Assembly (NCBI RefSeq): GCF_002874775.1
Contig: NZ_CP020991.1
Span: 434,001-498,000 of the forward strand
Direction of reading: 5' to 3'
Length of the DNA stretch: 64,000 nt
From: Monoglobus pectinilyticus
GTDB lineage: Bacteria > Bacillota > Clostridia > Monoglobales > Monoglobaceae
Part shown: piece by piece, positions 7,326 through 14,794 of the stretch
Numbering within the stretch: position 1 is the first letter of the stretch
Layout of the letters: each line of letters starts with the position of its first letter
Program-made: the position numbers and the translations under genes
Notes under the pieces: generated by a model
What the model was told of the DNA's origin: nothing
Seen by the model: only the letters and a program-made list of their open reading frames with translations
Databases searched by the model: none

Positions 7326-9950
7326 TTATTTTGTATCATACCAGCTATGCCCAACGTTCAGGTCAACAATCAGCGGAACCTTCAGCTTAGCCGCATTTTG
7401 CATTTCTTCTCTCACAACCCTTTCTACCGCTTCTTTTTCATCGCTTACAGCTTCTACTATAAGTTCGTCATGAACCTGCAGAACAAGCTTGGATTTAAGT
7501 CCTTCCCTTTTTAATCTGTTATACACGTTTACCATGGCAATTTTTATTATATCTGCGGCAGTTCCCTGTATAGGAGCATTCATAGCGACCCTTTCGCCAA
7601 ATGCCTGGGTTATTTTATTGCTTGCTTTAAGCTCGGGCAAATATCTCCTTCTGTTATACATAGTCGTTACATACCCGTCTTCTTTTGCTTTTTCAACAAT
7701 ATTCTTCATATATTCATCAACTTTTGGATAATGCTCCAGGTAATGTTTAATATACTGATCCGCTTCTTTTCGTGAAATCTTTAAATCCTGAGCAAGTGAA
7801 AAAGCGCCAATACCATAAACTATTCCAAAATTAACAGCCTTAGCTCTGAAACGCATGGTGGAATCAACCTCATCTAAAGGCACATCAAAAACTTGAGAAG
7901 CCGTTTGTCTGTGAATATCTATATTATTTCTAAACGCTCCGCACATATTCTCATCACCCGAAATATCTGCAAGCACTCTTAATTCTATCTGTGAATAGTC
8001 GGCGTCTACCAAAACTCTGTTATCACCCTCAGCCGTAAACATTTTCCTGATTTCACGGCCAATATCAGTTCTGACCGGAATGTTCTGCAAATTAGGCTCG
8101 GTACTGCTGATTCTTCCGGTTGCTGTAACCGTCTGATTAAAACTTGAATGTATGCGCCCTGTCACAGGGTTTATTATACTTATCAGACTGTCAACATATG
8201 TTGAGTTAAGCTTTGTCAGAGTTCTGTATTCCATTATATCTTCAATAATGGGATGCTCACCCATCAGCTTATTTAATACATCAATATTTGTTGAATAACC
8301 ACTCTTAGTTTTTTTACCATGAGGCAGCGACAGCTTTTCAAACAGTATATTTCCCAGCTGTTTTGGAGAGTTAATATTAAATTCTTCACCCGCATAATCA
8401 TATATTTCAGAAGTTAATACCTCTATTCTAGATTTCAGCATGTTTCCGAACTTTTCAAGCTCACTCTTGTCCACATACATACCGGTTATTTGCATATCTG
8501 CAAGAACTTCAACAAGCGGAAGTTCTATTTTATAATAGAGGTCTTCCTGCTCATTCTTTTTTATATCAGCTTCAAAAAAATTCTTTAGCTTTATTATCGC
8601 CGCTAAAACTCCGGCGTCATCATTCGAATCTTCATTGCCTAAATCCATAGAAATTTGTCCGTCTTCTTCTATATTTGAAGAAGGCATATTCATACCTAAA
8701 TAATCGAAACACAAAATATCTAAATCGTATTTTGTTCTTGTTGGATTATTTATATATGCGGCAATCAAAACATCAAAACCTATCCCATTAAACTTTATAT
8801 TTTTATCGTTTAGGCGTATAATATCATTTTTTATATCATATCCGAGTTTTGATATGCGTTCATTTTCAAAAAAGCTTTTTAAAAAATTGTCATCACACGT
8901 ACAGCAGCAAACCTTCTTGCCGTCTTTGGAAAAGTACATTTTATCCATACCGCTGTTTAGATAATAATAAACGCTGTCAGCATCCTTTAACATAATTTCA
9001 GCGCCGATTATATCTATTTTTTCACAGTCGGAAGAAATAGTTTCTATCACACGCTCATCCTCTGCAACGCCTTTCAGATTAAGTCTTTTCAAAAAAGACT
9101 TAAAGTTTAATCTAATAAATATTTCACTCAGCTTTTTTTCGTCAGGCTCCTCAAACTTATAATCTTCAAACTTGAAATCTATGGGAACGTCGCGAATAAT
9201 CGTGGCTAATTTCTTGCTTAAAAAAGCCATATCTTTATCATTTTTAAGTTTAGTTCTGACAGAGTTAGTAACTTCAATTTCATCTATCTTATCGTATATA
9301 TTTTCTATGCTCTGATACTTTTCAATAAGTGAAACAGCTGTTTTTTCTCCAACTCCTTTTACACCCGGTATATTATCGCTTGGATCTCCTGCCAACCCTT
9401 TAACGTCAATACATTCGCTCGGTGTAACCCCAAATTTTTCAATCACAGCGTTATAATCGTATGGAGTAGTGGTTGTATTACCCATACGGGTCACCACTAG
9501 TTTAACAACAGTATTATCTGAAGAGAGCTGCAAGTCATCTTTATCCCCTGTTAGGATGCTGCATGAAACATCATTTTCATCACAGATTTTTGACACTGTC
9601 CCTATAATATCATCAGCCTCATATCCTTCAAGCTCAATACATTTGCAGTCCATAGCGCTGAGAACTTCTTTCATAATCGGTATCTGAACGATAAAATCAT
9701 CAGGCGCGGGCTTTCTTTGCGCTTTATAATCATCAAACATTTTATGCCTGAAAGTGGGAGCCTTTAAATCAAAAGCTACTCCAAGATAATCAGGAGTTTC
9801 CTCCTCAAGATATTTTAAAAGTATATTTAAAAAGCCGTACACAGCATTTGTAGGCGTGCCGTCAGGAGCGCTGAGTGGACGTATTCCATAATACGCCCTG
9901 TTAAGAATGCTGTTTCCGTCCACAATCAATAGTCTCTTTTTCTCAGACAT
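7326..9950 (-). CDS. polA: DNA polymerase I
   Basis: 874 residues. The ATG at 9950 has CGGAGG 8 nt upstream; an upstream in-frame start at 9992 was rejected. It fills gaps and removes RNA primers in replication and repair. The 5'-nuclease domain is residues 1-290 (LLIVDGNSILNRAYYG; GYEADDIIGT; GVKGVGEKTA helix-hairpin-helix). The 3'-5' exonuclease-like domain (about 310-470) lacks the DxE metal motif: the expected strand reads SVYYYLNSG, so proofreading is probably lost, as in Bacillus and Thermus enzymes. The polymerase domain has motif A DYSQIELRVLA, motif B around RFRAKAVNFGIVYG, and motif C QVHDELIVE. A promoter with a palindrome lies upstream. Confidence 0.97.
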   Translation of the reverse strand: MSEKKRLLIVDGNSILNRAYYGIRPLSAPDGTPTNAVYGFLNILLKYLEEETPDYLGVAFDLKAPTFRHKMFDDYKAQRKPAPDDFIVQIPIMKEVLSAMDCKCIELEGYEADDIIGTVSKICDENDVSCSILTGDKDDLQLSSDNTVVKLVVTRMGNTTTTPYDYNAVIEKFGVTPSECIDVKGLAGDPSDNIPGVKGVGEKTAVSLIEKYQSIENIYDKIDEIEVTNSVRTKLKNDKDMAFLSKKLATIIRDVPIDFKFEDYKFEEPDEKKLSEIFIRLNFKSFLKRLNLKGVAEDERVIETISSDCEKIDIIGAEIMLKDADSVYYYLNSGMDKMYFSKDGKKVCCCTCDDNFLKSFFENERISKLGYDIKNDIIRLNDKNIKFNGIGFDVLIAAYINNPTRTKYDLDILCFDYLGMNMPSSNIEEDGQISMDLGNEDSNDDAGVLAAIIKLKNFFEADIKKNEQEDLYYKIELPLVEVLADMQITGMYVDKSELEKFGNMLKSRIEVLTSEIYDYAGEEFNINSPKQLGNILFEKLSLPHGKKTKSGYSTNIDVLNKLMGEHPIIEDIMEYRTLTKLNSTYVDSLISIINPVTGRIHSSFNQTVTATGRISSTEPNLQNIPVRTDIGREIRKMFTAEGDNRVLVDADYSQIELRVLADISGDENMCGAFRNNIDIHRQTASQVFDVPLDEVDSTMRFRAKAVNFGIVYGIGAFSLAQDLKISRKEADQYIKHYLEHYPKVDEYMKNIVEKAKEDGYVTTMYNRRRYLPELKASNKITQAFGERVAMNAPIQGTAADIIKIAMVNVYNRLKREGLKSKLVLQVHDELIVEAVSDEKEAVERVVREEMQNAAKLKVPLIVDLNVGHSWYDTK

Positions 9951-9972
9951 AGTATAATCCTCCGAATTGTCA

Positions 9973-10011
9973 TAATGTGTATATGATAACACACATTACT
10001 AGGGAATTCAA
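9973..10011 (-). promoter_or_regulatory. polA promoter with an overlapping palindrome
   Basis: Minus-strand -35 TTGAAT (10006-10011) and -10 TATCAT (9983-9988), spacer 17 nt. The -10 lies inside an inverted repeat with perfect 8-bp arms TAATGTGT (9973-9980) and ACACATTA (9991-9998) separated by 10 nt. That is a plausible operator or a stem near the 5' end of the transcript. Confidence 0.55.
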
Positions 10012-10056
10012 TCAAATTTTTATTTGGAAATCAGATAATAAAAATAATTATTGGTT

Positions 10057-11073
10057 TTAGCTTTCCAAATATTTTGATATAATCTGATATGCCGCGTCTA
10101 TGTCGCGTTTATCGACAATTTCAGATGAGGTATTCTTATTTTTTACCGGAATATCAAGCTCAGCAGTCAGAATTCCTTTTCCCTTAATATTTACACTTGT
10201 AATATCTCCGTCATCAATCTTCTTAGCTATAATTTCACATTTTATATCATTATCTTTGTTCTCAATATTTAAATTGTCTTTCATGGACATAAGCTTTATT
10301 GCTATAGACCTGTCATGACATGTTGAATTAATTAGGCATGGTATAAAACATCCGCTGCCTAATTTATATTGTTCCTCTTCAATTGTATCTAGAGTTATTG
10401 CCTCGTCAAACTCATCATCTGAACCAAAACTTAGCTTTGCTCCTCTAAGCCCAACTTGCTTTTGAACTGTAAACACACAAGTTATACTGCAATCATAGTC
10501 CGCCTTCAACAGCGCAGCTAAAACAGCACAGCAAGCCCGCTGTCCTATCGCTTTGTTTGAAACGCCATATTCACCAAGTTCGGTATATTTGCTTTTAAAT
10601 CCTGCAAAATCTCCTATCAAAATTTCACGCTCAGCAGCCTGTTTATTATCGGCGCCAATGTCAATAAACAAATCTTTCAGGCACACAAGTTTTTCACGCT
10701 CTTCTTTTGTTGATAAATGAACAGCCTTAAGAGAAATAATGCCCGGAATCATTTTATCTCCCACAACAACCGATTCTGAAACTATCGACTGAGGCCTGAT
10801 TATTCCAACCGGTTCAAAACTCAAAAATGCTCCGCCGCCTTCTTTATAACCACTGATTATAAATCCAGGCTCATCCATGCTTGCCATAATCAAAATATTC
10901 TTATTATTTTTTCCATGCTTTTTTGCTATTATATTGCCTATATTATCAACTTTTATTTCATCACAGCTTGACCTTATCTCAGACAATATTACTTCACGCA
11001 CTTGCCTTTCCCGTCCTGAAACACCAAACGCTTCTGACAAATGCTTTAACAAATTCATATCTACTTTGCTCAT
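10057..11073 (-). CDS. M42-family peptidase paralogue with a degenerate active site
   Basis: 338 residues, full length for the M42 glutamyl aminopeptidase / CelM family and alignable end to end with the intact paralogue upstream (11131-12150). Catalytic positions are replaced. The AHMD metal motif reads ASMD (His to Ser, residue 65). The LDNR segment with the bridging Asp reads IGQR. The catalytic pair QEEVGLRGA reads QKQVGLRGA. The C-terminal RYMH His reads KNKN. Only two Asp ligands (residue 67 and the LDT Asp) remain. The frame is intact with no stops, so this looks like a maintained pseudoenzyme, perhaps a structural or regulatory subunit of the M42 shell. A weak GGTG ribosome site precedes the ATG. 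Confidence 0.85.
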   Translation of the reverse strand: MSKVDMNLLKHLSEAFGVSGRERQVREVILSEIRSSCDEIKVDNIGNIIAKKHGKNNKNILIMASMDEPGFIISGYKEGGGAFLSFEPVGIIRPQSIVSESVVVGDKMIPGIISLKAVHLSTKEEREKLVCLKDLFIDIGADNKQAAEREILIGDFAGFKSKYTELGEYGVSNKAIGQRACCAVLAALLKADYDCSITCVFTVQKQVGLRGAKLSFGSDDEFDEAITLDTIEEEQYKLGSGCFIPCLINSTCHDRSIAIKLMSMKDNLNIENKDNDIKCEIIAKKIDDGDITSVNIKGKGILTAELDIPVKNKNTSSEIVDKRDIDAAYQIISKYLES

Positions 11074-11130
11074 TTAATCACCATCCATTATTAATTAATT
11101 TCTGCTTCATTGTTATAAATCGGCTTATTC

Positions 11131-12150
11131 TCAAATTGAAAAGTGTTTTACAGCCGCTGCCACTAAATCTGAAACGTTCTCAACATCCGATGTTTTCAAA
11201 ACTTCCACATTTGTGTGCATATACCTAAGCGGTATTGAAATCAGCAAAACCTGTACGCCTTTACCAACAGTTTGAATTGCCCAAGCGGTAGTTCCTGAAG
11301 CTCCTCCGGCAACTTCAATCTTATGATTTATCTCATTTTCTTCGGCCAAATCGATCAATTTCAGTGCCTTATCATAGTCAACATTTGGTCCTCGCAGAAT
11401 AATGGCTCCGCTTCCCAATTCAAATACACCGCAGTCATCCTTTGAGTCGACAGTGGTTCCATGAGTAACATCAACCACTATTGCCAAATCCGGTTCTATA
11501 CCATAGGTACTTGTAAACGCACCTCTTAACCCAACCTCTTCCTGGGTAGAAAACACAACATAAACATCATTCTTTAAAGCTGACTCTTTAATCTTTTTAA
11601 GCGCCATAATTATTGCTGACATACCTGACCGATTATCCAGCGAGCCCGAACAGATATTGTCGCACAACAAATGCGTAACCTCATAGTCAAAGACAATGTG
11701 GTCACCTATTTTAACCATACTCTCCAAACTCTCTTTCTGAAGTCCTGTGTATATTCTTAGCTCCTCAATTGCAGCATTTTTCTCACCGCCGTCTTTTGGA
11801 ACCATAATTACACCGGGTATCTGTTTATTACCGTTTATTTTAACTCGCAAACCCGGCAAAATTCTAACGTCAATACCGCCGACCGCAACAAATTTAATCT
11901 CACCGTCTTCTGTAATCTCAGACACCAAAAAACCTACTTGGTCCATATGAGCTTCTATCATAATTTTTTGTTTCTCTTCATTTTCTGACGATGTTCCTGT
12001 AATTTTACCAATCACATTTCCCATATTATCTATGTTTGTTTCGTCACAATACTTTGATATAATCTCAACTGCAAAATCTGAAACGGCAGACTCATGTCCG
12101 CTGACTCCATATTTTTCAGTCAATTCAGTTATTAATTCAGCTGTTTTCAT
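11131..12150 (-). CDS. M42 family metallopeptidase (aminopeptidase / CelM-like)
   Basis: 339 residues, usual M42 length. M42 enzymes are cobalt- or zinc-dependent aminopeptidases that build 12-subunit hollow particles and trim peptides released by larger proteases; some were once annotated as endoglucanase M. All active-site motifs are present: EAHMDQVGF (His and Asp, residues 68-70), GSLDNRSG (bridging Asp), STQEEVGLRGA (catalytic Glu and metal Glu), VVDVTHG (Asp) and LRYMHTNVE (His). GGAG precedes the ATG. It is the first gene of a pair with the degenerate paralogue 57 nt downstream, so the two are likely made together. Confidence 0.93.
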   Translation of the reverse strand: MKTAELITELTEKYGVSGHESAVSDFAVEIISKYCDETNIDNMGNVIGKITGTSSENEEKQKIMIEAHMDQVGFLVSEITEDGEIKFVAVGGIDVRILPGLRVKINGNKQIPGVIMVPKDGGEKNAAIEELRIYTGLQKESLESMVKIGDHIVFDYEVTHLLCDNICSGSLDNRSGMSAIIMALKKIKESALKNDVYVVFSTQEEVGLRGAFTSTYGIEPDLAIVVDVTHGTTVDSKDDCGVFELGSGAIILRGPNVDYDKALKLIDLAEENEINHKIEVAGGASGTTAWAIQTVGKGVQVLLISIPLRYMHTNVEVLKTSDVENVSDLVAAAVKHFSI

Positions 12151-12245
12151 AATTTCTCCTTTTTTCTAAAATCATAATATTTTTTATCAGGCATATAATT
12201 TTATATATTTAGCTCAGCAAAAGTATTAATTGGAGGCCTACATAT

Positions 12246-12971
12246 ATGAAAAAATTTTTTGATACCGGAATGCCAAATGTAGTAAGCAATGTAAATCAGA
12301 TAAAAATATCAAGAAGATATAAAAATAACGCTTCTGAGTTTATAACAAGAAACAGAGCTTCAATGATTCTTTGTATTGTATTGCTGCTGCTCGGCGGTAT
12401 AGCCGGAGGAGCTGTCTATACATGGCTCCCTCAAGACTTGAAAAATCAAATTTTTTCATATATGCAAAACTACTTCCAAGGTTCTGTTATTATTGGAGTA
12501 TCACATTCCGAAATATTTAAAACTGTAATCTATGAACATATTATTACCGCTTTCATAATTTTTCTATCAGGAATGTTTATTTTTTTATCACCTCTAAGCT
12601 TTATCAGACTGTGTTCAAAAGGATTTACTATAGGATTCTCCCTAACATTTCTTGTTTCAAGATATGGGGCAAAAGGAATAATATTTGGTCTTTTATCAAT
12701 TATAGCATGCAATGCATTAATAGTCACTGCTATGATATGGTTTACAATAACTGCATCTGAAACAGGAAAAACTGCAAGACACGGACGCAAACTGAATAAA
12801 TTATCCCGGGATAAATACACAAAATTCATTCCGGTCGGAAAAAACCTGCTTAAACTTCTTCTCAGCCTAGTTATATTTTTGGCAATAGCCCTGATTTCAG
12901 CTCCTATTGAAAGTTTTGTAGGTCCCGGATTGCTAAAAGCACTCTACTCTATTTTTAGCAAGTTTGCATAA
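12246..12971 (+). CDS. SpoIIM-like integral membrane protein
   Basis: 241 residues with a GGAGG site 6-10 nt before the ATG. A cytoplasmic N-terminus of about 40 residues precedes at least five hydrophobic segments (about 39-62, 95-118, 122-138, 143-165, 200-220). The order and the central pattern, FLSPLSFIRLCSKGFTIGFS then GAKGIIFGLLSI, match stage II sporulation protein M (DUF95). In Bacillus SpoIIM is the membrane part of the SpoIID-M-P machine that thins septal peptidoglycan and drives engulfment. It is divergent from the M42 pair and tail-to-tail with an AraC gene (3 nt apart). Sequence similarity is modest; another DUF95 membrane protein is possible. Confidence 0.7.
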   Translation: MKKFFDTGMPNVVSNVNQIKISRRYKNNASEFITRNRASMILCIVLLLLGGIAGGAVYTWLPQDLKNQIFSYMQNYFQGSVIIGVSHSEIFKTVIYEHIITAFIIFLSGMFIFLSPLSFIRLCSKGFTIGFSLTFLVSRYGAKGIIFGLLSIIACNALIVTAMIWFTITASETGKTARHGRKLNKLSRDKYTKFIPVGKNLLKLLLSLVIFLAIALISAPIESFVGPGLLKALYSIFSKFA

Positions 12972-12974
12972 TTT

Positions 12975-13799
12975 TTAAACATCAGAATAATGCCTGAACT
13001 TATTAGGAGACACTCCATATTCAGCTTTAAAAGCTGTAGCAAAATAATTGCTGTCATTAAATCCGCAGCGTGTAGCAACATCTGTTATAGAACTATACTT
13101 ATTGCTTTTAAGTAATTTGACTGCCTCACGCAATCGGTATTTCGCAAGATATTCCTTAAACCCAAAACCTGTCTCTCTCTTAAATTTTTTAGAAAAATAT
13201 GTTGGGCTCATATTTATATAGTCTGCTGTCATATTTAAAGTTATCTGCCGGTTATAATTTTTACATATAAAATTTATCGCCTGCTGAATAACCTCGTTTA
13301 GAATATTATCACTGTCTCTTGCTACATGTGATTTATTTTTATATGTTCTTAACATGTCTATCAATATTTGGTTTATTATACTTTTCAGCACAATATCAGA
13401 CATGCTGTCAGGAGAAGTTACTTCTTTATGAATATTTGAAAACTTTGTTTTTAACTGGTTCCTGACAATTTCCGGAATATGCACAACCATAGAATCAATA
13501 TTTTTTAAAGCCTGAGAATCATCACAAATATCAAATAACTTTTTAACTATGCTGTCCGGGAACATTAAAACAGTCCTTTTGTGACTAGTATTATCCCCAG
13601 CCACTGTCCTATGTATTCTTCCGCTTCTAATAAATACTAAACTTCCTGCACTGAGATTATATAGCTTTGTGTCAACAAAAATTTTACTGCTTCCTTCTTC
13701 CAAATAATAAATCTCATTGTGTCTGTGAAAATGTGGATTTGTCTCATAATTTCTCTGCCGTCGGACAGTTGAAATCGTTATCTTGTCGTCCTGGAGCAC
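12975..13799 (-). CDS. AraC family transcriptional regulator
   Basis: 274 residues. The N-terminal half is a cupin-like sensing domain (HFHRHNEIYYLEEG near residue 22). The C-terminal about 100 residues hold two helix-turn-helix units ending with the family signature DVATRCGFNDSNYFATAFKAEYGVSPNKFR. The start is GTG with GGAGGG 6-7 nt upstream. In Firmicutes such regulators usually sense a sugar and activate nearby carbohydrate genes. It lies just downstream of a second AraC gene that faces the GH3 gene, so plant-glycan control is a reasonable inference. The ligand is unknown. Confidence 0.92.
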   Translation of the reverse strand: MLQDDKITISTVRRQRNYETNPHFHRHNEIYYLEEGSSKIFVDTKLYNLSAGSLVFIRSGRIHRTVAGDNTSHKRTVLMFPDSIVKKLFDICDDSQALKNIDSMVVHIPEIVRNQLKTKFSNIHKEVTSPDSMSDIVLKSIINQILIDMLRTYKNKSHVARDSDNILNEVIQQAINFICKNYNRQITLNMTADYINMSPTYFSKKFKRETGFGFKEYLAKYRLREAVKLLKSNKYSSITDVATRCGFNDSNYFATAFKAEYGVSPNKFRHYSDV

Positions 13800-13876
13800 T
13801 GCTATCCCTCCAATCTTATATCGTGTATAGTAAACAATAAAATTATAATTTTACATGTTTTTTTATATTAGTTTTA

Positions 13877-14674
13877 TCATTCTTTTATAAACTGATTAAT
13901 ACTATTTTTGTATTCTTTGGGAGTTCTTCCATACGCTGCTTTAAACATGCGGTTAAACGTTCTCTGACTGTCAAAACCCGAAAGCTGACTGATTAAAGTT
14001 ATATTTTCATCAGTTGTACGTATCAAATTTGCTGCGTATTCCGCCCTAATTAACCCCAAATAGTTTCTTAAATTAATTTTAAACTTTTGGGCAAAAATTC
14101 TGGAAATATAACATTCACTCACATTAAAATGCTGAGCCAAAGAAGCTCTAGTAATCGGTTCTGTAAAATTTTCTTCAACATATTTAACAATCTTGTACGA
14201 AATATCTGTCACAGGGTCAGACGGCAGATGTTCAAGTTTCATTATTTCCATAATGTACGACATAATAACGCATGCCCAAGAAAATTTAACCTCGAAGGAA
14301 TCATCAGGAGAAATACATGTAAGAGCAGTTTTAAATTTTTTATTTATCGACTCCCTGCTTATAATCGGATTTTGAGGTCTAAAGTTTTTTAAGTCAGGGA
14401 ACAAATTTCCAAATAATTTTGGATCGCACATAACAATTAATACCTCTGAATTCTTTTTGTCTATAGAATAAAAAGAATGCACGGTATCCGGGAATATTAC
14501 AGTCATAACCCCCTCTGTTACTTCAAAGTCCTGATTTTCAATCTTTAAATGCTGAAATCCTTTATATACATATACAATTTCTATATATTTATGCATATGC
14601 TCAGGAAAATCAAGCTCGTAATTGTTATGTTTTACGGTTAAGTCAGATTTTCTAATCTCGTATGCCGGAAGCAT
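13877..14674 (-). CDS. AraC family regulator divergent from the GH3 gene
   Basis: 265 residues from an ATG at 14674 with GGAGG 8 nt upstream; a TTG 15 nt earlier lies inside that site and was rejected. The N-terminal cupin-type domain (DFPEHMHKYIEIVYVYKG, near residue 25) is followed by two C-terminal helix-turn-helix units (ASLAQHFNVSECYISRIF; ISQLSGFDSQRTFNRMFKAAYGRTPKEYK). It has a good promoter (TTGAAC-17-TATAAT) overlapped by palindromes in the 120-bp gap shared with the secreted GH3 gene. Divergent AraC-glycosidase pairs typically mean local activation of the glycosidase plus self-control. Confidence 0.92.
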   Translation of the reverse strand: MLPAYEIRKSDLTVKHNNYELDFPEHMHKYIEIVYVYKGFQHLKIENQDFEVTEGVMTVIFPDTVHSFYSIDKKNSEVLIVMCDPKLFGNLFPDLKNFRPQNPIISRESINKKFKTALTCISPDDSFEVKFSWACVIMSYIMEIMKLEHLPSDPVTDISYKIVKYVEENFTEPITRASLAQHFNVSECYISRIFAQKFKINLRNYLGLIRAEYAANLIRTTDENITLISQLSGFDSQRTFNRMFKAAYGRTPKEYKNSINQFIKE

Positions 14675-14731
14675 TTTCCTTACCTCCAATCCAGCTATAT
14701 TTTGTCTAAAACTTCATACAATTTGACTTTA

Positions 14732-14770
14732 ATTATAGCACTAAAAGTGTTATAGTTCAAGTATGAACTA
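14732..14770. promoter_or_regulatory. Divergent control region: araC promoter with two palindromes
   Basis: On the minus strand, -35 TTGAAC (14755-14760) and -10 TATAAT (14732-14737) with a 17-nt spacer serve the AraC gene. The spacer is filled by a near-perfect palindrome: TATAGCACT (14734-14742), 3 nt, AGTGTTATA (14746-14754), one mismatch. A second one, TAGTTCA-AGTA-TGAACTA (14753-14770), covers the -35. No good consensus promoter is seen toward the GH3 gene, as expected for an activator-dependent gene. Binding by the neighbouring AraC protein is inferred. Confidence 0.6.
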
Positions 14771-14794
14771 ATATATTTTCAAGGAGGAAATTTT

